Assembly (NCBI GenBank): GCA_964036045.1
Contig: OZ038382.1
Coordinates: 109,204,578 to 109,268,577, forward strand
DNA: 64,000 nucleotides
Direction of reading: 5' to 3'
From: Eutreptiella sp. 'Long Island Sound 2002'
Taxonomy: Eukaryota > Euglenozoa > Euglenophyceae > Eutreptiales > Eutreptiaceae
Of this stretch, positions 43,196 through 55,247 are shown piece by piece. The notes beneath the pieces were generated by a model. The model searched no databases. It was not told the DNA's origin and was given only the letters and a program-made list of their open reading frames with translations. Positions within the stretch are counted from its first letter, which is position 1. Each line of letters starts with the position of its first letter. Made by a program: the position numbers and the translations under genes.

Positions 43196-46100
43196 GGTAG
43201 CAGCTCCTCAGGCCCAAGCACACCACCCTTGGGGGACGGGGAGTCCTGCACAAGCGGTGGTCGGTGCGTCAAGAGGGGACCTACGGGGGTCAACAGCTCC
43301 CAAGACCGGGCACACCAGCCTAGGGGAACCGGGAGTCCTGCCCAGGCGGTGGTTGGTGCTCAAGGAGGGGCTTGTGGGGGGTTGCAGCCCCCAAGGCCCA
43401 GGCATACCAGTCGGGGGGGACAGGGGGTCCTGCCCCGGCGGTGTTCCGTGCATCCTGAAGGGCCTCTGAGGGGGGCAGGAGTCTCCAAGGCCCGGGCACA
43501 CCAGCCCGGGGGGACACGGAGTCCCGCCCTGGCTGTGGTCGGTGCGTCCTCAAGGGCCTGCCAGGGGGGCAGCAAAGTCCAATCTCTGGGTACACCAGTC
43601 TTGGGGGTGCTGCCCTGGCGGTGGTCGGTGCGTCGTGAAGGGCCTGCGAGGGGGGCTACTATCTTCAAGGCCGAGGCACACCAGCCTGGGGGGACAGGGG
43701 TCCTGCCCTGGTGTTGGTCGGTGTGTCCTGAAGAACCTGCGAGGAGCTTGCAGTCTTCAAGGCCCGGGCACACCAGCCGTGGGGGTCAGGTAGTTCCGCC
43801 CCGGCGGTGGTCGTTGCGTCCTGAAGGGGCTGTGAGGGGGGCTGCACTCTTCAAGGCCCGGGCACACCACCCAGGGGGAACAGGGAGTCGTGCCCAGGCA
43901 GTGGTTGGTGCGTCCTGAAGGGCCTGCGAGGGGGGCATGAGTCTCCAAGGCTTGGGCAAACCACTTTGGGGGGACAGGGAGACCTGCCCTGGCGGTGGTC
44001 GGTGCGTCCTGAAGGGCCTGCTAGGGAGGCTGCGGTCTTCAAGGCCCGGGCACACCGGCCTAGGGGAGACAGGGGGTCTTGCCCAGGCAGTGAGTGGTCA
44101 GTGCGTCCTGAAGGGCTTGCAAGGGGGGCTGCAGTCTTCAAGGCCCGGGCACACCACTCTGGGGGGACAGGGGGTCCCGCTCAGGCAGTGGTCAGTGCGT
44201 CCCGAGGGGCCTGCAAGGGGGCTGCAGTCTTCAAGGCCCGAGCATACCAGCTGGGGGACACGGGGTCCTGCCCAAGCGGCGGTCGGGGTGTCCTCAAGGG
44301 CCTGCGAGGGGGGCTGCAATCTGCAAGGCCCGGGCACACCAGCCTGGGGGAACGAGGGGTCCTACCCCGGCGGTGGTCGGTGCATCCTTAAGGGTCTGCT
44401 TCGGGGGCTGCAGTCTTCAAGGCCCGGGAACACCAGCCTGGGGGGGACAGGGGTTCCTGCCCAGTCAGTGGTCAGTGCGTCGTGAAGGGCTTGCGAGGGG
44501 GGCGGCAATCTCCGAGGCCAAGGCACACCAGCCTGGGGCGACATGGAGTCCTGCCCTGGCGGTGGTCCCTCCGTCCTGAAAGGCCTGTGAGGTGGGCTGC
44601 AGTCTTGAAGGGCCGGGCACACCAGCCTCGGGGGACGGGGACTCATGATCAGGCGGTGGTCGGTGCGTCCCGGGGGGTCTGCAAGGGGGGCTGCAGTCTT
44701 CAAGGCCCGAGCATACCAGCCGGGGGACAAGGGATCCCGCCCAGGCGGCGGTCGGTCTGTCCTCAAGGGCCTCCGAGGGGGGCGGCAATCTGCAAGGCCC
44801 GGGCACACCAACCTAGGGAAACAGGGGGTCCTGCCCAGTCGGTGGTCGGTACGTCCTGAAGGGCCTGCGAGGGGGGCTGCAGTCTTCAAAACCCGGGCAC
44901 ACCAACCTGGGGGGACACGGAGTCGTGTCGTGGCGGTGGTCAGTGCGTCCTGAAGGGCTTGCAAGGGGGCTGCAGTCTTCAAGGCCCGCGCGCACCAGCC
45001 TAGGGGGACGGGGGGTGCTGCCTCGGTGGTGGTCGGTGTGTCCTGAAGGGGCTGCTAGGGGGCTGCAGCCCTTAGGGCCCGGGCACACCAGCCGGGGGGG
45101 ACGGGGAGTCCTGCCTAGGCGGTGGTCGGTGCTCAAGTGGGGGCTTGCGGGCGGCAGTAGCTCCCAAGGCCCAGGCACACCAGCCTGAGGGGACCGGGAG
45201 TCCTGCCTAAGCGGTGGTCGGTGCGTCAAGGGGGGGCGTGCGGGGGGCAGCAACTCCCAAGACCGGGCACACCAGCCCAGGGGCAAGGCGAATCATGCCT
45301 AGGCGGTGGCCGATGCTCAAGGAGGGGCCTGTGGGGGTTTGCAACCCCGAAGGCCCGGGGATAGGAGGCTTGGGGGACGGGGAGTCGTGCCCAGGCAGTG
45401 GTCGGTGCGTCGTGAAGGGCCTGTGAGGGGGGCAAGAGTCTCCAAGGCCCGGGCACACCAGCTTGGGGGAACGGGGGGTAATGGCCTAGCGGTGGTCGGT
45501 ACGTCCTCAAGGGCCTGCGAGGAGGGCTGCAGTCTTCAAGGCCCGGGCACAGCGGCCGGGGGGGACGGGAGGTCCTGCCCAGGCAGCGGTCGGTGCATCT
45601 TGAAGGGCCTGTGAGGGGGGCTGCAGTCGTCAAGGCCCGGGCACGCCAGCCGGCGGGGACAGGGGGTCCCGCCCCGGCGGTGGTAGGTGCGTCTTGAAGG
45701 GCCTGCGAGGGGGGCTGCAGTCTTGAAGGCCGAGGCACACCAGCCTAGGGGGCAGGGAGTCCGCCCTGGCGGTGGTCAGTGCGTCCTCAAGGGCTTGCGA
45801 GGGGGGCTGCAGTCTTCAAGGCCCGGGCACACCAGCCGGCAGGGACAAGGGGTCCTGCCCCGGCGGTGGTCGGTGCGTCCTGAAGGGCCTGCCAGGGGGG
45901 CTGTAGTCTTCAAGGCCCGGGCACACCAGCCGGGGGGAACAGGGTCGTGCCCTAGCGGTGGTCGGTGCGTCCCAAAGGGCCTGCGAGGGGGCTGCAGTGT
46001 TCAAGGCCCGGGCACACAAGCCTGGGGGGACAGGGACTTCTGGACAGGGACTCCTGACCAGGCAGTGCTCGGTGCACCCTGACGGGCTTACAAGGGGGCT

Positions 46101-48140
46101 GGAGTCGTCAAGGCCCGGGCATACCGGCCCGGGGGGACAGAGGGTCTTGTTGTGGTGGTGGTCAATGCGTCCTGAAGGGGCTCCAAGGGGGGCTGCAATC
46201 TGCAAGGCCCGGGCACACCAGCCTGAGGGACACGGGCTCCTGCCCTGGCGGTGGTCGATGCGTCCTCAAGGGCCTGCGAGGGTGCGGCGGTCTTCAAGGC
46301 CCGGGCACACCAGCCTGGGGGGACAAGGAGTCGTGTCCTAGCGGTGGTCGGTACGTCCTAAAGGGCCTGTGAGGGAGCCGCAGTCTTCAAGGCCCAGGCA
46401 TACCACCCTGCGGGGACCGGGGGGTCGTGCCCTGGCGGTGGTCAGTGCGGTCTAAAGGCCCTGTGAGGGGGTTGCAGTCTTCCAGGCCCAGGCACACCAG
46501 CCTGCGGGGTATAGGGAGTGCTGCCCTGGCGGTGGTCGGTGCGTCCTGAAGGACCTCTAAGGGGGCTGCAGTCTTCCAGGCCTAGGCACACCAGCCTAAG
46601 GGAACGGGGAGTCCTGCCCGGCGGTGGTTGGTGCATCCTGAAGGGTCTGCGAGGGGGCTAACGTACTCAAGGCCAGGGCACACCAACCTGGAGGGACAGG
46701 GAGTCCTGCCCTAGCGGTGGTTGGTGCGTCCCAAAGGGCCTGCGAGGGGGCTGCAGTCTTCAAGGCCCGGGCAGACCATCCTCAGGGACAGGGACTCCTG
46801 CCTAGCCAGTGGTCGGTACGTCCTAAAGGGCCTGCGAGTGGGGCTGCAGTCTTCAAGGCCCCGGCATACCAGCCTAGGGGGGACAGGGGGTCCTGCCTAG
46901 GCGGTGGTCGGTGCGTCCTAAAGGGCCTGTGAGGGGGCTGCAGTCTTCCACGCCCAGGCACACCACCCTGGGGGGACAGGGGGTCCTGCCCTGGTGGTCG
47001 TCCGTACGTCCCGAAGGGCCTGCCAGGGGGCTACAGTCGTCAAGGCCCGGGCATACCAGCCTGGGGGGACAGAGGGTCCTGCCCAGGCGGTGGTCGCTGC
47101 GTCCTAAAGGGCCTGCAAAGGGGGCTGCAGTGTGCAAGGCCCGGGCACACCAACCTGGGGGGACAGGGAGCCCTGCCCTGGCGGTGGTCGGTGCTTCATC
47201 AAGGGCCCCCGAGGGGGACTGCAGTATGCAAGGCCCGGGCACACCACCCTTGGGGGACAAGGGGTCCTGCCCCGTCGGTGGTCGGTACGTCCTGAAGGGC
47301 CTGCGAGGAAGCTGCAGTCTTCAAGGCCCGGGCACACCAGCCCGGGGGGACAAGGAGTCCCGTCTTGGCGGTGGTCAGTGCGTCCTCAAGGGCCTGTGAG
47401 GGGGGCTCCAGCCTTGAAGGCCTAGGCACACCAGCCTGGGGGGACGGGGGGTCCGCCCCTGGCAGTGGTCGTTGCGTCCTAAAGGGCCTCCGAGGGGGGC
47501 TGTAGTCTTCAACGCGCGGGCACCCCAACCGGGGGGGACAGGGAGTCCTGCCCTAGCGGTGGTCGGTGCGTCCCAAAGGGCCTGCGAGGGGGCTGTAGTG
47601 TTCAAGGCCCGGGCACACCAGTCTGGAGGGACAGGGACTCGTGCCCAGTCGATGGTCAATGCGTCCTAAAGGGCCTCCGAGGGGGGCTGCAGTCTGCAAG
47701 GCCCGGGCACATCAGTATGGGGGGACAGGGGGTCGTGCCCTGGCGGTGGTCGGTGCATCCTCAAGGGCCTGCGAGGGAGCGGTAGTCTTCAAGGCCCGGG
47801 CACACCAGCCTGGGGGCACAAGGAGTCCTGTCCTAGCGGTGGTCGGTAGGTCCTAAAGGGCTTGTGACGGGGTTATAGTCTTCAAGGCCCAGGCACACCA
47901 CCCTTGGGGGGCGGGGGGTCCTGCCCTGGCGGTGGTCAGTGCGTCCTCAAGGGCTGTGAGGGGGCTGCAGTCTTCCTGGCCCAGGCGCACGAGCCTGGGG
48001 GGACAGGGGGTCCTGCCCCGGCGGTGATCGGTGCATCCTGAAGGGCCTGCGAGGAGGCTGCAGTCCTCAGGGCCCGGGCACAGCAGCTTGGGGGGACAGG
48101 GAGTCCTGCCGAGGCGGCGGTCGGTGCGTCCTGAAGGGCA
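43195..48140. repeat. Minisatellite E (about 94-bp unit, some 50 copies)
   Basis: Units GGCCCGGGCACACCAGCCTG, then GGGGGACAGGG, TCCTGCC, TGGCGGTGGTCGGTGCGTCC, TGAAGGGCCTGCGAGGGGGG and CTGCAGTCTTCAA repeat at 92-99 bp. Because the period is not a multiple of three, open frames change every unit, unlike arrays A, B and D. No gene. Confidence 0.95.
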
Positions 48141-48595
48141 CTCTAAGCAGCAAGTAGGCGAAGGTACGCAGGCAGTACCGGAGGTCATAACTCCAAGGTA
48201 GCAGTAGCACGGACTCAATATGAGTCCTCTTAACCAGATCCCTAAGTCCCGCCGGGGCTTAACTTCCGAACCGTACTGTACTTACGGTCCAGTTGGGAAG
48301 TTTAAGCCCGCGGGGAGGGAAGAGGCGTGACCAGCAGCACTTAAAGTTTGGGTCGTCATACCCAGCCTCTGGGGTCGTCTCAACGCGGCCGGTTGAGTCC
48401 AGCTTTGGGGGGCGTAGTTAACTGGGCTTGGGGAGGCCCTTTCACCCTTTAAGCATTATTTATGGTAGTGAAGGGAGGTGAATAGCGTTAATTACTTAAT
48501 ATATAGAATTACCCTGCAGACATGCCCCCTCCGGTGGTGCACTCACCTTTGGGGTTGCCCTTGGGGGATCGGGGACTGTCACCCCTCCCGGACGC
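48136..48595 (+). repeat. Dispersed repeat R1, copy b
   Basis: Same blocks as copy a, in the same order and orientation, about 6,656 bp away, about 80 percent identical by eye. It directly adjoins the last minisatellite E unit. Confidence 0.85.
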
Positions 48596-49549
48596 CCTCT
48601 CTGCTGTGGGCGCCGGGGTGGTGGCGGGGGGACCTTAGACCTTACCCACACTCTAAGGATGTTGAGATACATTACCTTGGGGGCGGCCGGCCGGGTGGGG
48701 GGGAACAGGTTTCTTAGTTTCCAATTCTCCTTCATCGTTGCAATATATCCATTCCAAAACACAGCCAAGGTCACAGGCGGCGCAAGGGCCGCGAGGCCTT
48801 GGGGGGGTCTTTACACTGCGCGCGCATTGCACGCGACTTTTAGACTATGTTCCCCCCGAAGAGCCCCCAAGCAGACCCCTTGGAAACGCCCTTAGAATTA
48901 AGTGACCCAAACTACCCTAGCTCAAGAAAGTTGCAAACTACCTTCCCTTCACATAACACACCACATGGGGCTGGAACGCACAGCATAGAAGGTAAAAAAA
49001 GGCAAGAAAAAGCTGGGCATTTTGCAGGGGATTTTTGGAAACGCTTAGCACTTATGGTCACCAAATGGGACTCGTATCACATGGTACATATAAGAAATTC
49101 CAAGCGATATTGGTTGCGTTTTGGGTCCCGAGCTGGCTGCCAAAACTTCCGAGCATTTTTCCGGGCAACTTTGAAAACTTCCAGGCGATTATCAAATGAA
49201 CTTTGCCATGTTGAGAGAAGGCAATGTTGTCCACCCATATACCTGACCTCAGCAAAGCAACATGCAAAAAAGAAAAGAATACTTCACGCAACAAAGCGTG
49301 GAATCAAAGATTGTCCCGGTTTCCTCAATAGCACCGGAAGGTTGGGGCCCAAAAGAGGGCGGAAATGTTGTGTCACCCCTGCATTCTCCGGTGTCCCCAA
49401 ACAAAGGGGGACAAAATCAGAAGTCAAAACCTCCGCTAGGGGTCACCATGATGCCCCTAGGGGCCCCTAGTATCTCAAAGCATGGGTCTCCAATACGGCC
49501 AGACGCCCAAGGAAATAGTTGCACTGCGCGCGCACTGCGCTTGAGGCGC
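48596..49549. other. Low-GC block with no recognised gene
   Basis: A roughly 740-bp lower-GC segment (about 48805-49545) is framed by CACTGCGCGCGCATTGCACG and GCACTGCGCGCGCACTGCGC in direct orientation. It may be an insertion, since R1 and R2 are about 600 bp closer in the other copy. A 207-codon plus frame (48847-49470) has no recognisable domain and is weakly supported. Confidence 0.4.
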
Positions 49550-49805
49550 CCCCCTTGAACCGCTAACCAGCGGGGCCACGCTGCCCGTTCCGGGGGGGTC
49601 GCGGGGGGGCAGGGTGGGTGGGGGGGGGGGGGGGTGCAGGGCAGCGCGGGGTAGGTGCCATTGCCGCGGCGCATTTGGCATCGTAGCGGTGGGCACCGGC
49701 CCTGTCCCCGGCTGCGGCTGCCTGGGGGCGCTGGCGAGGGGGGGGGGGGGTTGGGGGGGGGGGGCGGTCGTGCTTGGGGCGGGCCTCTGTACCCGGCACG
49801 TACAC
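49550..49805 (+). repeat. Dispersed repeat R2, copy b
   Basis: Begins AACCGCTAACCAGCGGGGCC and follows copy a block by block, with longer G-runs (up to 14-16). Confidence 0.8.
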
Positions 49806-50675
49806 GTGGACGTGTGCTCAAGTTGCTAGCCAGCAGCGAGCTTCTGCACTTCTCTGGGCACTGGCCTGAGGTTCATGGCAGGGTCAAGAGCAGGCTGGGC
49901 AGTGTCACAGGGGCCTTGGTTGGGCCTCCCGCGCAGGACTGAGGCACAACCCTTCAGGGCGCTGCGGCGCCGCTCTCCTCACTCTGCCTATAAACGAATG
50001 AAGGAAAAACCAGAAGGAAAGGCGCTAATAGGCCCGAAGGCCCCTGCATGAGGCTTGCGCCACTACAAGCACTTGCGCAAAAGAAACAGAATGGGAAAAA
50101 CAGGAACAACAAACAAACCAGAAAATTGTCGGCTCAGGCGCAGGCTGTCTCCTTTGGGGTCCCCCCACTCTCACACCTCTCTCACCCACCCACACACCCG
50201 TCATACCCGTCTTGGTCCCGCCGCATTGCTGAAGCCCCGGTCTGGGGCCTCCTCGCTGTTGGCTGCAATACCTTAGGCAGGGGGCGGGGCATGAGGCGTG
50301 GGAGGGGGGTGACAGGGAGTGTTGGAGTGAGGGCCTTCATCAGGAGTGGGGCCGGTGCTGGGGCAGGAGCGCTAGGGGGGGGAGCATGCCAGAGCTCTGC
50401 AGAGGGCCCTTTGGGTGGGGCAGGGGAGTTGAGGGGGGAGGAGGGGGAGGTTGCATCAGCCGTCCTCTCTAGGGATCGCTTGTCCTTTCCCGGAGCCCTG
50501 GCGGCCGGTACTAGGGGGCCGCGGGCTCCCTTGGGGGTGGTGTTTTGCCTTGGAGCGCGCCTACACGCGACACTGTTAGTGCACCACCCTCGAGGGTGGT
50601 GCTCGGGCCGTGTCGTTGGGAGCTTCGCACCCGGCACCCAGCCCATGGGTAGAGCTGGGGAGTACTTAGGTGTTG
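49806..50675. other. Unannotated stretch between R2 and minisatellite F
   Basis: Mixed-composition DNA. A plus frame from 50048 stays open and runs on into the minisatellite, with no recognised domain. I find no splice-supported exon or RNA gene. Confidence 0.35.
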
Positions 50676-51560
50676 CTTTGTGTGTGGTGTGGCGCTCTCG
50701 TGCCTTCGCCCCCCCTCCGCCGTTGCCCTTGGTGTTATGCGGTGCCCCGTGTTCCAACGTGTTTGGTTGTGCAGTATGTGTGGTGCGGTGCTGCTCTGGG
50801 CTTCCGTGCTTGCGTCGTGCTATTTGGTGCGTTGTCATGTGCTGTGCTGTTTCCTGTGGTGCTGTGCGGTGCCCTGATGCGCCGTGCTGTTTGGTGCGGC
50901 ATTGTGCCATGTTGCGCTGTGCCGTTCGTGTTGTGTGCCCCCCCCGCCCCCCGCCCAGTGCATGTTGTCCCTGGTGTTGTGTGGTGTCCCGTGTCCTGTT
51001 GTGCTGTGCCGTGTTGGGTTGTTATGCGTTGTGTGTGGTGTTGTGCCACGGTTGGCTAGCGTGCTTGCCTCTTGTTGTTCGGCGTAGTGCTGCGCCGCAT
51101 GGTGCTGTGCTGTTGGTGCTGTTTTGTGTTGCCGCGTGTTGTTTTGTGTTGTGCTGCTTCTTTCGGTGCGGTGCGGTGCCGTGGTGCGCTGCGTTGTTTG
51201 GTGTAGTGTTGTGCCGTGTTGCGTTGTGCTGTTTGCGTTCCGTTCTGCTGCTCCGCGCTTCCCCCCCCCCCCCCGGCTGCTACGCTTGGTCTGGTGCCGT
51301 GCCTTGTGTCCTGTCGTGTGGTTCCGTGATCTATTGCGCGTTGTGTGTGGTGTTGTGGTGCGTTGTGCTGGCGTGCTAGCGTGCGTGCATGCATGTGGTT
51401 TGGCGCGGTGCTCCGCTGCGTTGCACTGTGCTGTTTGTGGTGCCTCGTGCTGTCGTGCGTCGTTGTGTCTTGTGCTACTTCCTATGGTGCTGCGCGGTGC
51501 CGCGGTTCGTTGTGCTGTTTGGTGCGCTGCCGCGCTATGCTGTGTCGTGCCGAAGGCTCT
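50676..51560. repeat. Minisatellite F, left part (GTGTTGTGC/TGTGCTGTGCCG units)
   Basis: Degenerate T/G-rich tandem sequence, with longer blocks repeated (TTGGTGCG, CTGTGCTGTTTG, GCTTCCGTGCTTGC / GCTAGCGTGCTTGC every about 300 bp). It resembles array C in composition but has different units. The Cys/Val/Leu-rich open frames are by-products. Confidence 0.85.
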
Positions 51561-52687
51561 GTTACCAGAAGGCAATGGCCGGGATGTCTACCCACGGGTA
51601 CAGGTAAAAGGGAGGGCTGCATGTCTAGCGCGCGCGCCGTGTGTAAGTGTGTGGTTATTGACGGAAAGAGGGGTGTCGGGGAAACTTGGGTGTCACGGTC
51701 CAGGCGAATGCTGTCATCCTAGAAGTTCCCGCTCTACTCCCTCTCTCTCCGCCTGCTGGTGCAGGCGTAGCTCCTGCAACACCCACGCCATCATGTGCTC
51801 GGGCCCAGGCGGGCCTTCAGCAACGTGGCTCGCGCCTTGGCATGGGCATACCAAACTCTGATGGACTCTTCGATGACATTGCGTATGAACTCTGTCCCCA
51901 GCGTGTGGGGCCCAAAGCACTCCATGTGGGCTCGCTGCATGGAGGGGGTGCGCAAGGCTCCCGCCCACTGCTCCATTACAGCCGGCTCCCACAGCTGGTG
52001 GCGCACCGACACAGCCCGTTTCCCCACCTTTTGATCCAGCCTTTCTGCAAGCCGCCAGCGAGCCGGCCCCCACTCATGGGATTGGGCCGAGCAGGCCCAC
52101 AGGTGGGGCGCCATTTCAGGCTACGCTCCACAGAGCAAGCACCTGGTGTCTAGCACCGTGTTCCGCTGGGAGGACCGGTGCGCCAGGACAGTCATCGTGG
52201 GGACGTTCTCCATGCGGCGCCGTAATGTGGCGCTACTGGTCACTGTCCAAATAGTCGAGGGGGAGGCCACTACCCGACAGGTAGTTCACTCCCCATCGGG
52301 CTTCATAGTACCCGCGCCGAAATTGAGGCCTGATCCTACAACCAGTCGCTCAGCGCCGTTGCGGAGAGCTAGCACTGGTCCCAGTAGGTCACCGGGGGGA
52401 GAAAGGAAAAGGGGCGGCAGAGGAGCCATGTCAGGTCAACTTCTGGCGGCTCCTGCATCGCAGCATCTACACGGACGCTTAGGTCCGTTATCCAGTGCGA
52501 CGGCGTAGTGACCACGTTTATGGCCGAGGCCGGGGAGAGGCAGCGGCCCCGCAGGACCGTGGCATAGAGGTGCTGTACGCCATCCCCACAATGGCCTCCT
52601 TCTTGCTACGTCCCGAGCGCCCCCACCGCTGCCTCAGACTCCGGCAGCAGCTAGTACACTCCTGGCTGCTGTGTCAACGTTCGGATG
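51561..52687 (-). mobile_element. LINE fragment inserted between two parts of minisatellite F
   Basis: The only recognisable domain is the C-terminal cysteine region (see 51790-52260). Sequence from 52260 to 52687 on the minus strand has open but unassigned stretches. Array F lies on both sides, implying insertion. No target duplication is evident. Confidence 0.5.
51790..52260 (-). pseudogene. C-terminal zinc-knuckle region of a LINE reverse transcriptase protein
   Basis: The minus-strand frame reads SSATLRRRMENVPTM and NTVLDTRCLLCGA, then an in-frame TAG, then PEMAPHLWACSAQ: a C-x-x-C ... H-x-x-x-C pattern preceded by a basic region, as found after the RNase H domain of many LINEs. It continues for about 100 helical residues (EFIRNVIEESIRVWYAHAKA). 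The stop and missing upstream domains show it is a remnant. It is not obviously the same family as the LINE at 1-9 kb. Confidence 0.55.
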
Positions 52688-53125
52688 TACGATAGGAGGG
52701 CACTGTGTTGTGTCTGTGTTGTGTCGGTGCTGTGGCGTTTCGCCTTGTGCTGTTTTGCCTGCTGTGTTGTCTGGCTTTGTGCGGTGCTGTGTCGTGTCTC
52801 GCTGTTTGGTGCAGTGCCGTGTTGTCTTTTGCCGCGTTGTTTCTGTTGTGCTCTGCTGTTTTGCCTGCTTTGCCTCCTCCGTCGCGCTGCTCAGCGCGGT
52901 GCTGTGCTCTGCCGCGCGGTGTTGTTTGTGGCGCGCCGTGTTGTGTTGGCCATGTTGTGTTGGCTCCTGCTGTTTTCCGCCGCTGTGTGTGGTGCTCCTT
53001 CCATGGGCCCTGTGCGGTGCCGTGCTGCTGGTTGCGGCGTTGTGCTATGCCATGCTGTGCTGTTTGTGTTGAGTCGTGCTGTGTTGTGCCTGGTGGTGGT
53101 GTGCTGTGCTCTGCTGCACTGCAGA
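52688..53125. repeat. Minisatellite F, right part
   Basis: GTGTTGTGTCGGTGCTGTGG, CGTGTTGTCTTTTGCC-like units, the same kind as 50676-51560. Confidence 0.8.
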
Positions 53126-53155
53126 CATCGGTTATCATTGCTCTTGTTGCCGCAG

Positions 53156-53412
53156 GCGGTGGTCCAGGGGGCTCCACAGTCTACAACCTGGATGCCAAGC
53201 ACATTACTGCCCGAACGAGGGGTGGGGGTTGTGTATGGTTGTGGCTCAGGGGTCGGGAGGAACCGGGGGATGGGTGGAAGGGGATCAAGCAGGCGAAGGG
53301 GGCGGGGGGATGTGACTCTTGGTCACTGGGCCAAGGGAGCCGTGGTGTTTGCAGGTCCCAAGTCTGTCTCCCGTATTCTCACCTGGGAGATGGGGCTGTC
53401 TGGGGACTGTTG
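53156..53412 (+). CDS. Two candidate exons of an unidentified plus-strand gene
   Basis: Exon candidate 53156-53221 follows TTGTTGCCGCAG and reads GGPGGSTVYNLDAKHITA then RTRG, ending at a GTGGGG donor. Candidate 53355-53412 follows GTGTTTGCAG and reads PKSVSRILTWEMGLSG, with a possible donor GTTAAG. The two join in phase at one shared Gly codon, and both have suitable polypyrimidine/AG signals. I do not recognise the protein, and no further exon could be linked with confidence, so this may be chance. Confidence 0.3.
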
Positions 53413-53419
53413 TGTTAAG

Positions 53420-54460
53420 GGACACACCGGAGGCAGACCGGTGTCGACCGTCCCCCACTCACCCCGCAAGCATGCACCCCGGATGGTGAATCAGGGCGTT
53501 TGTTGCTCTGGAGGGGGGGGGCGGGGATCAGAAAGTGCAGTACAACCAATGTCCAGTGCCATGTGGTGTGTGACCAACTTTCTTGGTCGAGGTCAACTCT
53601 GAGGGTGGGGGGCGTGGGGGACGGGATTGGGGAAAAGTAGAAAGTGCAGCTTCTATGGGTGAGAGTGGAATGCTTTTTTTTTGGTGTGGAGGGGGGGAGG
53701 GAGGGAGGGGGGGATACACCATGGGCAGGGTGGGTGGGGATGAATCCGCCCCAGCACATCTACCCGGTGGTTGTCACAAGGCATATGGATACATTGCGGA
53801 TCGAGCAACGGACTTTGTGCGACACACTCACCTCGTCTCCCAGTCTCACAAAATGCAAGGCAGTGGTTGGTAAGGGCAGCACGTTCTTTACAGCAAGGGG
53901 AAACAACCCTTGGCCTCTGGTGCCAACAACTGGCCGCGGACTGCCGTTGCTTTACCAACAGCCACCATGGGGTAACTGTCCACCGCCATAGGTTGCTATC
54001 AACCATCGCCAATCAACCACTAATGGACGTCACTTGACCGCCAACTGAGTACTAAAATGACCCACAGCTGAAGGGAGTCATTGGAGGAAAGGTGAAAGGC
54101 GCACCAAAACCACCCCGAACAGGACAAAAGTACTTTCGCAGTTGTACCTGAGCCGCGATTGAAATGTGAAAGGGGACCACTTGTTGTATCTTGTAGCTGC
54201 CACCCGGGGGGGGGGGGGCGGGCTTCCATGAAGGCTGATTGGTTACCGTGCAGCACGACTCGTGTTCAGGGCTTTTGTCTGCTTGTTAATTGAGTTGAGT
54301 TTTGGGAGAGAGAGGAGCAGGAGATGTGGGGTTTGGGGAATGGATGGGTGGGGGGGCAATCTTGTGGAAGATGCAGTGTATGTCCCACTGCTCACGATTG
54401 TCACTTACTTCTTTGGGCCTCTTCTTTCCTAGTTCTGTTCCGAACCCTTCCCCCTTGATG
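53420..54460. other. Non-repetitive stretch without a supported gene
   Basis: Moderate GC with G-runs (53511-53521, 53683-53720, 54207-54219). No convincing exon was found; it could be intron of the plus-strand gene suspected at 53.2 kb. Confidence 0.35.
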
Positions 54461-54525
54461 GTGCGTGTGCGTGTGCGTGTGCATGTGCGTGTGCGTGTGC
54501 ATGTGCGCGCATGTGTGTGTGTGTG
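54461..54525 (+). repeat. GT-rich microsatellite
   Basis: GTGCGTGTGCGTGTGC/ATGTGCGTG repeats. Confidence 0.95.
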
Positions 54526-54814
54526 GCGGGAGGTGGGGGCAGGGTACTTTTCTGTGGGGATCAGAGTGTACCACACGAAGTGGGGACCCACAACTGATCC
54601 GGAGAGGGGGGGGGGGTGCATAAAGGCTGATGCGGGGCAGGGGGTTGGAGGGGCGAGGGAACCCCCTGTACGACCGTCTCACCTCCTCCTATGGTCCCTG
54701 GCCTGAAAGTGGTTAGCGATGCTTTGAGGAAAATGCAGCTGACTTGGGGGGGGCAAGGGGGGGTACCCTCTTCTGTTGACACCCAGTCGTTCGAATGATC
54801 CTCTGACTATGCAG

Positions 54815-55007
54815 GGAGATGCTGCAGGTCCTTGTAAATGCCCCGTCCCCGGAATCCAACCACCTCCCAGCGCCGGCAAATCGCTCGTCCAACCTCCCCA
54901 ACCGCCTTCATGGGTGTTCCCCAGCGCCAACCTCTGTTTGCACGACCTCCTGGTGGACTGGCCGGGGCCCAGCCCCAGGACCGCCCTCCTGATCCAAACC
55001 ACCCGAG
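54815..55007 (+). CDS. Weak candidate exon, plus strand
   Basis: Open sequence between CTATGCAG and a good donor (GAG then GTAAAC). One frame reads SAGKSLVQPPQPPSWVFPSA and HDLLVDWPGP. It is not recognised and another frame is almost equally open. It would be convergent with the USP gene that ends at 55248. Confidence 0.2.
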
Positions 55008-55247
55008 GTAAACGCTCTTAGGGGTCACCACAAGAAAGCTGAGCTAAGGAGTGGTCCGGTAGAGGGACGCCACAAATGGTTTTTTTGAGGCCTGTGGCTC
55101 GAGGAGGACGAGGAGCGGAAGTAGGGAGGAGGAGGAAACAGAGGAGCGCGGTCACTATTACGCAGCAGCAGGGGGACAACAAATAGGCACTGGACTTTGT
55201 CACGCTCCAAAAATAAAAAAACCGCAGTCAGTTGCCACCGATGCCCA

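Noticed and set aside
41480-48595. R1 copies as LTRs of a retrotransposon
   Set aside because: The interior is a minisatellite with no gag-pol coding, no primer-binding site or polypurine tract was seen, and no target duplication flanks the pair.
48847-49470. 207-codon plus-strand gene
   Set aside because: No recognised motif, no splice or homology support; the block itself may be an insertion. Reported only as an unannotated stretch.
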